A DNA stretch of 64,000 nucleotides. It comes from Luteithermobacter gelatinilyticus (lineage in GTDB: Bacteria; Pseudomonadota; Alphaproteobacteria; Sphingomonadales; Emcibacteraceae). The stretch covers positions 3,081,892 through 3,145,891 of the forward strand of contig NZ_CP040517.1 of NCBI RefSeq assembly GCF_005849285.1, in the 5' to 3' direction. Positions 48,276-57,607 of this stretch are shown here, piece by piece. A model generated the notes under the pieces. It searched no databases, was not told where the DNA came from, and saw nothing but the letters and a program-made list of their open reading frames with translations. Each line of letters begins with the position of its first letter. Positions within the stretch are counted from its first letter, which is position 1. Both the position numbers and the translations under genes were made by a program.

Positions 48276-48776
48276 TTAGGTTGTACTGTTGCCAGGAAGC
48301 GCTTCTTCCTGACGTTTTCCAGATTCGGTTGCGGTGTCAGGATCCAGGGTCTCTGGGCCCAGAAAATCGGGAACCGGCGCCACCATCTCCGACAGCGCCA
48401 CGCTGTTCAGAGCCGCTTTTACCGCCGCATTGATCCGGCTCCATTTGCTGCGGGTACAGCAATTGCTCTGGTAATCACAGTCAGAATGCACTTCATCCAG
48501 GCAATTGGTGAGCTGTACCGGCCCGTCCACAGCTTCAATAATGTCCGCAATCGTAATTTCGTCCGCCTGACCGTTCAGACTAAAACCGCCATTCAGCCCC
48601 CTGTGGGACGTCAGCAGTTTGGCTTTGACCAGCATGCCCAGAATCTTGCTGACCGTCGGTGCCGGAATCCCCGTCTCACCGGAAATTTCTGTCGCCGGAT
48701 AGATATGGTCCGGCCGCAGTGCAATATGGCTCATCAGCACCACGGCATAATCGGCCAGGTTTGATAATCTGATCAT
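48276..48776 (-). CDS. Rrf2-family Fe-S-sensing regulator of the suf operon (IscR-like)
   Basis: 166 residues from the start at 48776, which has AGGGTGA upstream; an ATG at 48854 adds an unlikely leader. The Rrf2 winged helix covers about 1-85 (I-R-L-S-N-L-A-D-Y-A-V-V-L-M, then P-A-P-T-V-S-K-I-L). Cysteines C92, C100 and C106 (plus C107) match the three-Cys [2Fe-2S] pattern of IscR. It should sense cluster supply and repress suf when clusters are plentiful. It is the first gene of the operon. A palindrome GACCAA-A-TTGGTC lies 159 bp upstream and may be its site. Confidence 0.9.
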   Translation of the reverse strand: MIRLSNLADYAVVLMSHIALRPDHIYPATEISGETGIPAPTVSKILGMLVKAKLLTSHRGLNGGFSLNGQADEITIADIIEAVDGPVQLTNCLDEVHSDCDYQSNCCTRSKWSRINAAVKAALNSVALSEMVAPVPDFLGPETLDPDTATESGKRQEEALPGNSTT

Positions 48777-48934
48777 CCGATTCACCCTGTTCAGCCGGGC
48801 CCGGGCAAAAATTTGGTCTTTTTCCCGACAGGGACCTGCGACTGCGTTCTTCAATCATCCCGGATCGGCCCTGATCCCCGCCACTCCGGTATCTTTTAGA
48901 TGGCGATAATCAGGGCAAATGTCAATGAAAATCA

Positions 48935-48947
48935 GACCAAATTGGTC
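48935..48947. promoter_or_regulatory. Candidate operator of the suf operon
   Basis: GACCAA-A-TTGGTC is a perfect 6-bp inverted repeat around one base, 159 bp upstream of the rrf2 start. A half-site with the same TTTGGTCTTTTT context recurs near 48813. A second palindrome, TTGAAATTTCAA, lies at 48973-48984. These are the only strong symmetric sites in the 241-bp gap before parB. Confidence 0.45.
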
Positions 48948-49017
48948 TTTTTTTGAAAACGGCCAGGGTTTATTGAAATTTCAAGGGCTTATCCGGTGGA
49001 TTTTGTAAATAAATATT

Positions 49018-49926
49018 TCAAAAATCCTCATTTTGGGACAGCCGGGCACAAATGTCATCCAGCTGTTCCAGGGTCTTGTAGCGGATTCTCACCTCACCGC
49101 CTTTGTTTTCCTGAAAACTGATGCCGACCTTAAGCCCGAGGGCGGCGGAAAGCTCCTGCTCCAGGGCCACCGTATCCGCGTCCCGCTGAGGGGCGGAAGC
49201 CGGGGAAGCCGTCTTTTCCGGTTCTGTCGAAGCGGTTTTGGCCTGCCGCGCGATCTGTTCCGCCTGGCGCACACTCAGGCCTTCATCAATAATGCGCCGG
49301 GCAAGTTTTTCCGGATGTTCGGCCGTAATCAGGGCCCGGGCATGCCCCATGGTCAGCTGACCATCCGCCAGCATGTCCTGCACGGTTTCCGGTAGGCTTA
49401 ACAACCGCAAGATGTTGGCGATATGGCTGCGGCTTTTCCCAACAATCCGCCCGAGTTGCTCTTGGGTATGATGAAATTCATCCATCAACCGTTGATACCC
49501 CATCGCCTCTTCAATGGGACTCAGATCATGACGCTGAATATTTTCAATTATGGCGATTTCCAGCGCCTCGCCGTCGGAGAGATCACGAATGATTACCGGC
49601 ACGTCATGCAGGCCCGCCGCCTGTGCAGCCCGCCAGCGCCGTTCCCCGGCAATAATCTCATAATCCTCTTCCCCTCTGGCGCGCACCAGAATAGGCTGCA
49701 AAATGCCTTTTTCCTTGATGGATTCCACCAGGTCCCGGGCTTTTTCCTCATCAAAAAGTTTACGCGGCTGATAGGGATTGGGCCGCAGAAACTCAATCGG
49801 CAGTTGCCGGTCTGGACGGAGCGCCGGCTCTCCATCGAGGGTGGAATATTCCCGATCCGTCGAGCCCAACAGGGCCGACAACCCCTTTCCGAGACCTTTG
49901 GTTTTGGCTTTTTCTTTTGTTGTCAT
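49018..49926 (-). CDS. parB: Chromosome partitioning protein ParB
   Basis: 302 residues. It begins with the short basic Ala/Lys tail and G-L-G-K-G-L-S-A-L-L, then L-R-P-N-P-Y-Q-P-R-K. The CTPase motifs follow: G-I-L-Q-P-I-L-V-R and G-E-R-R-W-R-A-A, with E-N-I-Q-R-H-D-L-S-P-I-E-E-A. The helix-turn-helix is at about 155-185 (T-Q-E-Q-L-G-R-I-V-G-K-S-R-S-H-I-A-N). It loads at parS and spreads to form the partition complex near oriC. Three parS-like sites lie 1.5-5 kb away. parA lies 79 bp upstream on the same strand. Confidence 0.96.
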   Translation of the reverse strand: MTTKEKAKTKGLGKGLSALLGSTDREYSTLDGEPALRPDRQLPIEFLRPNPYQPRKLFDEEKARDLVESIKEKGILQPILVRARGEEDYEIIAGERRWRAAQAAGLHDVPVIIRDLSDGEALEIAIIENIQRHDLSPIEEAMGYQRLMDEFHHTQEQLGRIVGKSRSHIANILRLLSLPETVQDMLADGQLTMGHARALITAEHPEKLARRIIDEGLSVRQAEQIARQAKTASTEPEKTASPASAPQRDADTVALEQELSAALGLKVGISFQENKGGEVRIRYKTLEQLDDICARLSQNEDF

Positions 49927-50005
49927 AATACGGATCTTTATGTTTAACGGTTTGTTTTATAACGGTTTACACAGAATCCGGCTACGTTGTCCGCCGCCCG
50001 CTATT

Positions 50006-50833
50006 TCAGGCGGCACGACTCTTCCGCTCCCGCCGCAATAACTCTGACGCCAGCCGGATATAGGCCTGGCTGCCGGTACATTTATGATCATACAGCAGCG
50101 CTGGTTTGCCATGAGAGGGGGCTTCAGAAATGCGCACATTCCGCGGAATGACCGTATGGAAAACCTTGTCCCCCAGATAATTACGCACATCCGTGGCCAC
50201 CTGGCCGGACAAATTGTTCCGGCCATCAAACATAGTCAGCAAGATTCCTTCGATTTCCAGGCCCGGATTAAACTTTGCCTGAACAGTTTCAATGGTCCTG
50301 AGCAGCAGACTCAAGCCTTCCAGCGCAAAAAACTCACATTGCAGCGGCACAATCACCGATTTTGCCGCCGCCAGCGCATTCAGGGTCAGCAGATTCAGCG
50401 AGGGTGGACAGTCAATCAGTACATATTCAAACTGCATCATCACCGGATCGCGCAGGGCCCGGCGCAGCCGGTAGGTGCGTTGGGGTTCAGTGACCAGTTC
50501 CACCTCCGCCCCGGTCAGATCAATGGTGGAGGGCACCAGCGCAAGCCGGGGAATTTCGGTCGCCACAATGGCCTCGGACAAAGGGCTTTCACCCATGATA
50601 ACCTGGTAGCTGGTCTGGTCTCGATCTCCCCGTTCCCGCCCCAGCCCAGTGCTGGCATTGCCTTGCGGATCCAGATCCACCACCAGCGTCTTTTTTCCCG
50701 CCGCCGCCAGCGCCGTGGCCAGATTGATGGCCGTTGTGGTTTTGCCCACGCCGCCTTTCTGATTGGCGATGGCAATGATTAGCGGCGCCCGGTTTTCCGG
50801 CGTTTTCGAGCCTGTGGATAACTTTGTGGACAT
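50006..50833 (-). CDS. parA: Chromosome partitioning ATPase ParA
   Basis: 275 residues. Deviant Walker A K-G-G-V-G-K-T-T-T near residue 26, D-L-D-P-Q-G-N-A-S-T-G-L, and Walker B-type Y-V-L-I-D-C-P-P-S-L-N-L-L-T. I-P-R-N-V-R-I-S-E-A-P-S-H-G-K-P is typical of chromosomal ParA/Soj. It drives segregation of the ParB-parS complex on the nucleoid. It follows rsmG by 24 bp and precedes parB, the standard mnmG-rsmG-parA-parB order near the origin. Confidence 0.96.
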   Translation of the reverse strand: MSTKLSTGSKTPENRAPLIIAIANQKGGVGKTTTAINLATALAAAGKKTLVVDLDPQGNASTGLGRERGDRDQTSYQVIMGESPLSEAIVATEIPRLALVPSTIDLTGAEVELVTEPQRTYRLRRALRDPVMMQFEYVLIDCPPSLNLLTLNALAAAKSVIVPLQCEFFALEGLSLLLRTIETVQAKFNPGLEIEGILLTMFDGRNNLSGQVATDVRNYLGDKVFHTVIPRNVRISEAPSHGKPALLYDHKCTGSQAYIRLASELLRRERKSRAA

Positions 50834-50857
50834 TCGTGTGGTTCCCCTCGGTGATAC

Positions 50858-51493
50858 TCAGTCCAAAGTCCTTATTTTCCCTAGTTTCAGGATCATAGCC
50901 GATTCTTCTGTCCGGCTTGTGTATTTTTTCAGTGAAAACCGCCAGTTTTTTTGGGCTTGCTTGAGTTCCGCCTCAGCGCTTTGCCCCTTGGGAAACAGGC
51001 AAATGGTTTGCGGCGTGACGAATGGCACCACCCAATGCAACAGTCGGTCCAGAGGCGCCAGCGCTCGCGAGGTGACATAGTCCACCGCAAATGGCGGCAG
51101 GTCCTCGATACGACTTTGATGCACCTCGGCCCGGGCCCCGGTTTCCCGGATCACCTGGCGCAGGAAAGCACATTTTTTGCTGTTGCTTTCCACAAGATGC
51201 ACCGATCCGCGCCCCAATATCGAAAGTACCAGACCCGGGAAGCCGGCGCCACTGCCAATATCAAGAATTTTCAGATCTCCCGCCCTATCGGGGATCAGGG
51301 CCGCCAGCTGGGCGGAATCGTAAAAATGCCGCCACCACATATCCTGAACTGTTTGCGGGCTCACAAGATTGATACTTTTTTGCCATTTTTTAAGCAACGC
51401 CGCATAAACCCTCAGCCTGTCGAGGGTTTCACGTGAAACATCACAGGCTCGAAAAAAGTCGTCTGGCGTAAAACTGGACTTTCCCCCTGTCAT
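50858..51493 (-). CDS. rsmG: 16S rRNA (guanine-527-N7)-methyltransferase
   Basis: 211 residues. SAM-binding core L-K-I-L-D-I-G-S-G-A-G-F-P-G-L-V-L-S near 75-90, L-V-E-S-N-S-K-K-C-A-F-L-R-Q-V, and V-T-S-R-A-L-A-P-L-D-R-L-L. The start follows the mnmG stop with no gap. The early codons for C-D-V-S-R-E-T-L contain a parS-like palindrome (51425-51440), as in several alphaproteobacteria. It modifies G527 of 16S rRNA. Confidence 0.95.
   Translation of the reverse strand: MTGGKSSFTPDDFFRACDVSRETLDRLRVYAALLKKWQKSINLVSPQTVQDMWWRHFYDSAQLAALIPDRAGDLKILDIGSGAGFPGLVLSILGRGSVHLVESNSKKCAFLRQVIRETGARAEVHQSRIEDLPPFAVDYVTSRALAPLDRLLHWVVPFVTPQTICLFPKGQSAEAELKQAQKNWRFSLKKYTSRTEESAMILKLGKIRTLD
51425..51440. other. 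parS-like site inside rsmG
   Basis: GGTTTCACGTGAAACA matches the bacterial parS consensus TGTTTCACGTGAAACA at 15 of 16 bases, with a perfect 14-bp palindrome. It overlaps rsmG codons near residue 20 and lies 0.6 kb from parA. Confidence 0.88.
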
Positions 51494-53383
51494 CTATGCA
51501 GATATCCTGTCCTGACGCCGCTTTACATACCGCAACAACGCCGTCAGCGCCGCAGGAGTCACTCCGGAAATACGCCCTGCCGCCCCCAGGGTGGCCGGCC
51601 GCGCCCGATCCAGTTTTTCCCGGATTTCATGGGACAACCCCCCGATGCGCATATAGTCCAGATCCGGCGGCAGCAGCAGGTTTTCATCCTTGCGAAATGC
51701 CAGAATATCGGCCTCCTGACGCTCCATATACCCACTGTAGAGGGCATCAATTTCCAACTGCTCCCCAATCTCCGCGGGGATCTCCCGCAACTCCGGCCAG
51801 ATATCTTTCAACCGGTCGAGGGAAATATCCGGATAGGCCAGAAGTGTCATAACCGAACGCGCCACCCCGTCTTGATTGATTTTTAACCCCTGCCGCGCGG
51901 CCGCCGTGGGCGTGAGCTTCAGGGATTCCGCCAGATTGCGGAAATGGTCCAGCGCCTGCATTTTCTGGGCAAAAACGGCTCGGCGTTTCGCGCCAATACA
52001 ACCGATGCCCTGTCCCAGTGGAGTCAGACGCTGGTCCGCATTATCAGCTCTGAGCCGCAGCCGGTATTCAGCGCGCGAGGTGAACATCCGATAGGGTTCG
52101 CGCGTGCCCTTGGTCACCAGATCGTCAATCATCACCCCGATATAGGCATCGGCGCGGTCCAGATAAAACGGCTCGCTGCCGCCAGCGCTAAGAGCGGCGT
52201 TCAATCCCGCCATAAGCCCCTGGGCCGCGGCCTCTTCATATCCGGTGGTGCCGTTGATTTGGCCGGCAAAATACAGCCCCGCAACTTTTTTGGTTTCCAG
52301 CGTGGCATGCAATTCCCGGGGGTCCACAAAATCATATTCGATAGCGTAGCCGGGCTGCAGGATGGTTACCTTTTCCAGTCCCGGAATGCTGCGGATATAG
52401 GCCTCCTGCACCGCCACCGGCAAGGAAGTGGAAATCCCGTTGGGATAGACCGTATCGTCATCAAGACCTTCCGGTTCCAGGAAAATCTGATGGGACTCCT
52501 TGTCCGCAAAACGCACCACCTTGTCCTCAATGGACGGACAATAGCGCGGCCCGGTCCCTTCGATATGGCCGCTATACATGGCCGAAAGATGAAGATTGTC
52601 CCGGATAATGCGGTGGGTCTCCGGGGTGGTGTGGGTGATATGACAGTCAATCTGCGGCACCGTGATTTTTTCGGTGAGAAACGAAAACGGCGTCTGCGGA
52701 TCATCGCCTTTCTGCACTTCACACACGGACCAGTCAATGGTCGGTCCCCAAAGCCGGGCCGGGGTCCCGGTTTTCAACCGCCCCAGCTCAAACCCCAGAG
52801 ACATCAGAGTTTGGGACAGCCCCAAGGCTGGCGCATCCCCTACCCGGCCGGCCGGGGTACGCTGATCGCCGATATGGATCATGCCGCGTAAAAATGTTCC
52901 TGTAGTCAACACCACGCGACCGGCGTTAATCTCTTCCCCCGCTGCGGTCACCACCCCCTTGATCCGAAGAGGCGCGCCCTCTTTTTCCGCCGGCGCCAGC
53001 ATCAAGTCCTCCACCGCCGCCGCCCGCACCTCAAGCTGGGGATAATTCAGAATCATCTCCTGCATAGCCTGACGGTACAGCTTCCGGTCGGCTTGAGTCC
53101 GTGGGCCACGTACTGCCGGGCCCTTGCGCCGGTTGAGCATACGGAACTGAATCCCCGCCGTATCGGCAACCCGGCCCATCAGCCCGTCCAGCGCATCAAT
53201 TTCCCGCACCAGATGCCCCTTACCCAAGCCGCCAATCGCCGGATTACAGGACATTTCGCCAATGGTTTCAATCTTATGGGTAAGGAGCAGGGTTCGGGCC
53301 CCCAGCCGCGCAGAAGCCGCCGCCGCCTCACAGCCGGCATGGCCGCCGCCAATCACGATCACGTCATACTGACTTTTCACCAT
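51494..53383 (-). CDS. mnmG: tRNA uridine-5-carboxymethylaminomethyl modification enzyme MnmG
   Basis: 629 residues, full length. N-terminal FAD-binding [14 protein letters not shown], then [16 protein letters not shown] and [20 protein letters not shown]. The family block [16 protein letters not shown] and the C-terminal helical domain ([12 protein letters not shown]) are intact. With MnmE it makes cmnm5U34 in tRNA wobble positions. It abuts rsmG with no gap. A parS-like site lies 125-140 bp upstream of its start. Confidence 0.97.
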   Translation of the reverse strand: MVKSQYDVIVIGGGHAGCEAAAASARLGARTLLLTHKIETIGEMSCNPAIGGLGKGHLVREIDALDGLMGRVADTAGIQFRMLNRRKGPAVRGPRTQADRKLYRQAMQEMILNYPQLEVRAAAVEDLMLAPAEKEGAPLRIKGVVTAAGEEINAGRVVLTTGTFLRGMIHIGDQRTPAGRVGDAPALGLSQTLMSLGFELGRLKTGTPARLWGPTIDWSVCEVQKGDDPQTPFSFLTEKITVPQIDCHITHTTPETHRIIRDNLHLSAMYSGHIEGTGPRYCPSIEDKVVRFADKESHQIFLEPEGLDDDTVYPNGISTSLPVAVQEAYIRSIPGLEKVTILQPGYAIEYDFVDPRELHATLETKKVAGLYFAGQINGTTGYEEAAAQGLMAGLNAALSAGGSEPFYLDRADAYIGVMIDDLVTKGTREPYRMFTSRAEYRLRLRADNADQRLTPLGQGIGCIGAKRRAVFAQKMQALDHFRNLAESLKLTPTAAARQGLKINQDGVARSVMTLLAYPDISLDRLKDIWPELREIPAEIGEQLEIDALYSGYMERQEADILAFRKDENLLLPPDLDYMRIGGLSHEIREKLDRARPATLGAAGRISGVTPAALTALLRYVKRRQDRISA

Positions 53384-53507
53384 AATTTGTCCGCTTATTC
53401 CACTGCGCTGTCGCTGCGCGGGAATCTACTGTGTTGACGTTTTACTGTCAAAGAAGAATCCATCAGAAATCCGGTTTTTTCACCGGCCAGTTATACCGGT
53501 TCAGAAA

Positions 53508-53523
53508 TGTTCCACGTGAAACA
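53508..53523. other. parS-like site between mnmE and mnmG
   Basis: TGTTCCACGTGAAACA matches the parS consensus at 15 of 16 bases. It lies in the 178-bp gap between mnmE and mnmG, so unlike the other two sites it is non-coding. Confidence 0.87.
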
Positions 53524-53561
53524 TGAAATCTTAAAAAATCATTAACGAGCCGAAAGTGTCC

Positions 53562-54911
53562 TTATTTTCCGATACAGAATTCCGAAAAGACAACATCCAG
53601 AATATCCTCCACATCGACCCGGCCGGTGATTTTTCCGAGGCTGCGGGCTGCAAGACGCAAATCCTCCGCCAGCAGTTCCAACTCCTGATGAGCGCTGTTC
53701 AGGTAGCGATCCAGGTGATCCAGGCACTCCTTCAGCGCCAGACGATGACGGGTGCGGGTCAGGCTCGGCGTGTCCGAAAGGTCCATGCGTCGTTCCACCT
53801 CTTGCGCCAGGGCTTTCAGAAACCCTTCCAGGCCGGTCTCCTGTTTTGCGGAAACCTGCCACACCCCCAGAGCTCCCCCGGGCGGTACCAAACCGCTCCG
53901 TTCCCCAATTGGGGCAAGGTCAACCTTGTTGAGCAAAATCATGCTGTTTTCATCAATCAGCGCCCGGCTGCGGGGGGAGATGTCCGGCCAGTCTGCCGCC
54001 TCCAGCATGATGACTTTCAGATCAGCCTCCCGGGCCCGCCGTTCCGCCCGGCGAATGCCTTCCGCTTCAATCACGTCGGCACTTTCGCGAATGCCGGCGG
54101 TATCCACCACCGTCACCGGATAACCGGCAATGTCCAGATGCACCTCAAGGATGTCACGGGTGGTGCCGGCAATGTCGGAGACAATGGCCACGTCCCGCCG
54201 CGACAGAAAATTCAGCAACGTGGATTTGCCCACATTGGGCGCACCGAGGATGACCACCTGAAGACCATCGCGAATGCGTTCCCCCTTGTGATTATCATCA
54301 AGATGGGCGGCAATGCGGGCGCGCAATTGTTCAATTCGCGGCCGTACCTGTGCGGTCACATCCTCGGGAATTTCCTCGTCCGCAAAATCAATATCCGCCT
54401 CCAGATAAGCCATGGCGGCAGTGATATCCCGGCGCCAGCCTTCATACAGCGCGGCCAGCCGGCCGTCCATCTGCCGCAACGCCTGGCGACGCTGCGCTTC
54501 GGTTTCGGCATTAATCAGATCGGCAAGTCCCTCGATCGCGGTCAAATCCATTTTGCCATGATCAAAGGCCCGACGCGTAAATTCCCCGGGTTCCGCCGGA
54601 CGCACCCCCGGAATTTTGCCTAACGCTTCCAGAAAACCGGCAATAACCGCCCGGCCGCCATGGATATGGAATTCCGCCACCGCTTCGCCGGTAAAACTGT
54701 GGGGCGCCGGAAAATACAACACCAACCCCTGATCCAGACGGTGACCGGTTTGCGGGTCATAAAACCATCTCAAACATGCTTCACGTGGAACAGGAAGATC
54801 ATGCTTTCGAGTCAGAGTGCGTACCGCTGTCGCGGTTTGTGGCCCAGACAGACGGATCACCGCCACACCGGCCCGGCCTTTGCCACTGGAAAGCGCAAAA
54901 ATCGTCATCAA
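53562..54911 (-). CDS. mnmE: tRNA modification GTPase MnmE
   Basis: 449 residues (or 448 from the second Met). The N-terminal formyl-THF-binding domain has F-A-L-S-S-G-K-G-R-A-G-V-A-V-I-R-L-S-G and H-G-G-R-A-V. The G domain sits in the helical domain: G1 G-A-P-N-V-G-K-S-T-L near 222, G2 A-G-T-T-R-D, G3 D-T-A-G-I-R, G4 N-K-V-D. It ends F-C-I-G-K, the family's conserved C-terminal Cys motif. It partners MnmG. A weaker parS-like site is in its codons 41-45 region. This GTPase lies on the origin-proximal side of mnmG, as is usual. Confidence 0.96.
   Translation of the reverse strand: MMTIFALSSGKGRAGVAVIRLSGPQTATAVRTLTRKHDLPVPREACLRWFYDPQTGHRLDQGLVLYFPAPHSFTGEAVAEFHIHGGRAVIAGFLEALGKIPGVRPAEPGEFTRRAFDHGKMDLTAIEGLADLINAETEAQRRQALRQMDGRLAALYEGWRRDITAAMAYLEADIDFADEEIPEDVTAQVRPRIEQLRARIAAHLDDNHKGERIRDGLQVVILGAPNVGKSTLLNFLSRRDVAIVSDIAGTTRDILEVHLDIAGYPVTVVDTAGIRESADVIEAEGIRRAERRAREADLKVIMLEAADWPDISPRSRALIDENSMILLNKVDLAPIGERSGLVPPGGALGVWQVSAKQETGLEGFLKALAQEVERRMDLSDTPSLTRTRHRLALKECLDHLDRYLNSAHQELELLAEDLRLAARSLGKITGRVDVEDILDVVFSEFCIGK
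54777..54792. other. Weaker parS-like site inside mnmE
   Basis: TGCTTCACGTGGAACA matches the parS consensus at 14 of 16 bases and keeps the central CACGTG and flanks. It overlaps mnmE codons for E-A-C. It is the third such site in 3.4 kb. Confidence 0.65.
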
Positions 54912-54971
54912 ATTCCGTTTTCCTATGATTGTTTTCTGGCGCCTGGTTGTCTTCTGGGGCCAGCTGTCCGC

Positions 54972-55232
54972 TCAGGAGCCACTTTTTTTCGGATCCCCAC
55001 CAGCGGCCTTCCAGAACATGTTCTGGAATGTTTCCAGCCCCTGCCCGGCCAGCGTCATGCTCGGGGCCAGCCACAGGGAAAACAGTTTGTCCATGTCTTC
55101 AGGCGCCAGCCCTTTGGTCATTTTTTCCTGCATGTCCTTTAGGAACGCCTGCTGCAACGGTTCAATGTCCGGCAAGCCCAAAAACTGCCGGGCTTCTTTC
55201 GGGGTGCAGTCAATATCGATGCTGATTTTCAT
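54972..55232 (-). CDS. DUF6489-family small protein
   Basis: 86 residues: M-K-I-S-I-D-I-D-C-T-P-K-E-A-R-Q-F-L-G-L-P-D-I at the start, a helical middle and a C-terminal W-L-A-P-S and F-Q-N-M-F-W. It matches a conserved small protein found near mnmE and rho in alphaproteobacteria, listed as DUF6489. No function is known. It is Met-rich, with no membrane segment or signal peptide. It lies 60 bp upstream of mnmE on the same strand. It is divergent from the DUF255 gene. Confidence 0.82.
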   Translation of the reverse strand: MKISIDIDCTPKEARQFLGLPDIEPLQQAFLKDMQEKMTKGLAPEDMDKLFSLWLAPSMTLAGQGLETFQNMFWKAAGGDPKKSGS

Positions 55233-55466
55233 GATGCTCTCTGCTGCGTAAAGGGTTCAAATTTTCATGAGCTTATATTTTTTTAAGACAGATTTCAGGG
55301 CCAGAGTTCAGCAGAGGCTTGCCGTCTGCCCCGCTCCTCCTGTAGACTCTGTTTAAAGATCTATAAATATCATATACTCTCATATACTCAATGTTGGTCT
55401 CCAGGGACAAACATAAATTATTTTTTGCCGCCCCCAAATTCATAAGCCCCGCGTCTTATATATTTT

Positions 55467-55512
55467 ATAGTTTACCCAGAATCCCAGATATAGTTTACCC
55501 GGAATCCCAGAG
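55467..55512 (+). repeat. 23-bp tandem duplication upstream of the DUF255 gene
   Basis: Two units of ATAGTTTACCC(A/G)GAATCCCAGA plus one base lie head to tail (55467-55489 and 55490-55512) and differ at two positions. The second unit ends in the AGAGG ribosome site of the gene, so the repeat makes up its 5' leader. The rest of the 287-bp divergent gap (55233-55519) is AT-rich promoter-like sequence. Confidence 0.7.
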
Positions 55513-55519
55513 GCAAATG

Positions 55520-57556
55520 ATGTCAAAAAATCTCCTTGCGGGCGAAACCAGCCCCTATCTTCTGCAACACAGGGACAATCCTGTACACTGGATGCCATGG
55601 GGGCAAGCGGCCCTTGACCAGGCCCGGGCAGAAAACAAACCCATTCTGTTGTCCGTGGGCTATGCCGCCTGTCACTGGTGCCATGTGATGGCCCATGAAA
55701 GTTTTGAAAATGAGGATGTGGCCCGGGTGATGAACGAAAACTTCATCAACATCAAGGTGGACCGAGAAGAACGTCCCGATGTGGATCAGATATACCAGAC
55801 CGCACTCAGCCTGCTGGGTCAGCAAAACGGGTATCCGCTAACCATGTTTTTAACACCTGACGGTGAACCGTTCTGGGGCGGGACCTATTTCCCACGGGAA
55901 AGCCGTTATGGCCTGCCCGGGTTTCCCGATCTTTTGAAAAAAATAGCCGAAATTTTCCATGCCTCCCCTCAGAATGTGGATCAGAACCGCACTGCGCTGA
56001 TGACCCGGTTGCGTGAACTCAGCGAAAATAATGACGATCCCGCTTTTGGTCCAGCGGTTATCGAGCAGGCCGCGAACAATTACCTGAAACATATGGATCC
56101 GGTGCATGGCGGCCTAGGCCGGGCCCCCAAATTCCCCCAGCCCCCCATTCTCACCTTTTTATGGCACAGGTTTCTGCGCACCGGCGAGGGCCGTTACCGC
56201 GACACCGTCCTTAACAGTCTGATCCATATCTGTCAGGGCGGCCTTTATGATCATGTGGGTGGCGGTTTTGCCCGTTATTGTGTGGATGAGCGCTGGCTGG
56301 TGCCGCATTTTGAAAAAATGTTGTACGACAACGCCCTGCTGATCAGCCTGTTGAGCGACGTCTGGGCGATGGAAAAACTTCCTCTGTTTCGGGACCGCAT
56401 TTATGAAACGATAGACTGGGTGTTCCGGGAAATGACCTGTGAAGAAGGCGGTTTTGCCGCCGCCCTTGACGCCGACAGCGACGGAGAGGAAGGCAAATAT
56501 TATGTCTGGCAACACGAAGAACTGGGCGAAATTCTCGACCCGGGCGATCTGGACTTTCTGAAACGCTATTATGACGCCTCGGAGACCGGAAACTGGGAAG
56601 GAAAAATTATTCTCAACCGTCTTCATCATCTCTCTCCCCTTTCTGATGAACACGAAAAAACCGCCCGGCAGATCTTGCGCCGATTGCATCAAAGACGACG
56701 CTTGCGGATACCGCCCGGCCGGGATGACAAGATTCTTACCGACTGGAACGGGCTAATGATCGAAGCACTGGCCACTGCCGGACGCCTGTTTGAAGAAGCG
56801 GACTGGATCCAGGCGGCCGAAAAAGCCTGGCGTTTTATCCATAAGAAAATGATATATCAAAAAGATGGCCAGACCCGACTGTATCACAGCTTCTGTCGGG
56901 GCCAGCCGAGCGTGGATGCACTGCTGGAAGATTACGCCAACATCGCGGCTGCCGGTCTGAAACTGTATGAAGTCACCGGAAAACAGATATATCTAACAGA
57001 TACATTATACAAACTGGATCTTCTTGATCAGTATTATTGGGATCCAAAGTGCGGAGGATATTTTCAGACGGCCAGTGATGCGGAAACCCTGATCCTGCGC
57101 AGCAAAGCTGCCTATGATAATGTGGTTCCCGCCGGCAACAATGTGATGATCCGGGTCCTCAGCCTCGCCGCTCTACTCACCGGCAATGAAAAATGGCGCA
57201 CCAAGACCGAAAGCCTGATCCGGGCCTTTTCCGCCGACGCCTTGAGAAATTTTTATCCTTATGCCTGTCGGTTTGACGCTTATGATTTTCATCTCCAGCC
57301 GTTACAGATCGTTCTTGTGGGCAAGGGGGATAAAACCCCGTGGAAACGCGCCGTCCTGGAACAGGTGCCTGCGCAGATGATCCTGCTGGACCTTGAGGAA
57401 GCGGCCGGCCTGCCGCCGGGCCATCCGGCAGCAGGCAAGACCTCGGCCCCGCAAAAAATCACCGCGTATCTCTGCGAAGGCCCGCGCTGCTCTGTACCGC
57501 TCACCCAGCTTGAAGAGTTTATTGCCCGGCTCCGCCAAGTGCGGCGAGCCCCTTGA
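55520..57556 (+). CDS. DUF255 thioredoxin-domain protein (YyaL/spermatogenesis-associated 20 type)
   Basis: 678 residues. GAGG lies six bases before the ATG at 55520; the ATG at 55517 is equally in frame. The N-terminal thioredoxin-like domain starts [21 protein letters not shown], with [13 protein letters not shown] (C-x-x-C) and [10 protein letters not shown]. The C-terminal half is an alpha/alpha toroid: [10 protein letters not shown] and [12 protein letters not shown]. The family is widespread but its function is not settled. The stop lies 12 bp before the next mobile element. Confidence 0.92.
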   Translation: MSKNLLAGETSPYLLQHRDNPVHWMPWGQAALDQARAENKPILLSVGYAACHWCHVMAHESFENEDVARVMNENFINIKVDREERPDVDQIYQTALSLLGQQNGYPLTMFLTPDGEPFWGGTYFPRESRYGLPGFPDLLKKIAEIFHASPQNVDQNRTALMTRLRELSENNDDPAFGPAVIEQAANNYLKHMDPVHGGLGRAPKFPQPPILTFLWHRFLRTGEGRYRDTVLNSLIHICQGGLYDHVGGGFARYCVDERWLVPHFEKMLYDNALLISLLSDVWAMEKLPLFRDRIYETIDWVFREMTCEEGGFAAALDADSDGEEGKYYVWQHEELGEILDPGDLDFLKRYYDASETGNWEGKIILNRLHHLSPLSDEHEKTARQILRRLHQRRRLRIPPGRDDKILTDWNGLMIEALATAGRLFEEADWIQAAEKAWRFIHKKMIYQKDGQTRLYHSFCRGQPSVDALLEDYANIAAAGLKLYEVTGKQIYLTDTLYKLDLLDQYYWDPKCGGYFQTASDAETLILRSKAAYDNVVPAGNNVMIRVLSLAALLTGNEKWRTKTESLIRAFSADALRNFYPYACRFDAYDFHLQPLQIVLVGKGDKTPWKRAVLEQVPAQMILLDLEEAAGLPPGHPAAGKTSAPQKITAYLCEGPRCSVPLTQLEEFIARLRQVRRAP

Positions 57557-57567
57557 ACCAGTCTCCT

Positions 57568-57607
57568 CTAGAGTGAATTGAGCCAACCTATGCACAATTC
57601 ACTCTAG
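57568..57607. mobile_element. Mini-derivative (32 bp) of the inverted-repeat element
   Basis: AGTGAATTG joins directly to AGCCAACCTATGCACAATTCACT, the right end of the family, as if 232 bp were lost between two GAATTG hexamers. CTAG flanks both sides. It lies between convergent genes, and the right CTAG supplies the TAG stop of the NhaC antiporter gene. Confidence 0.8.
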
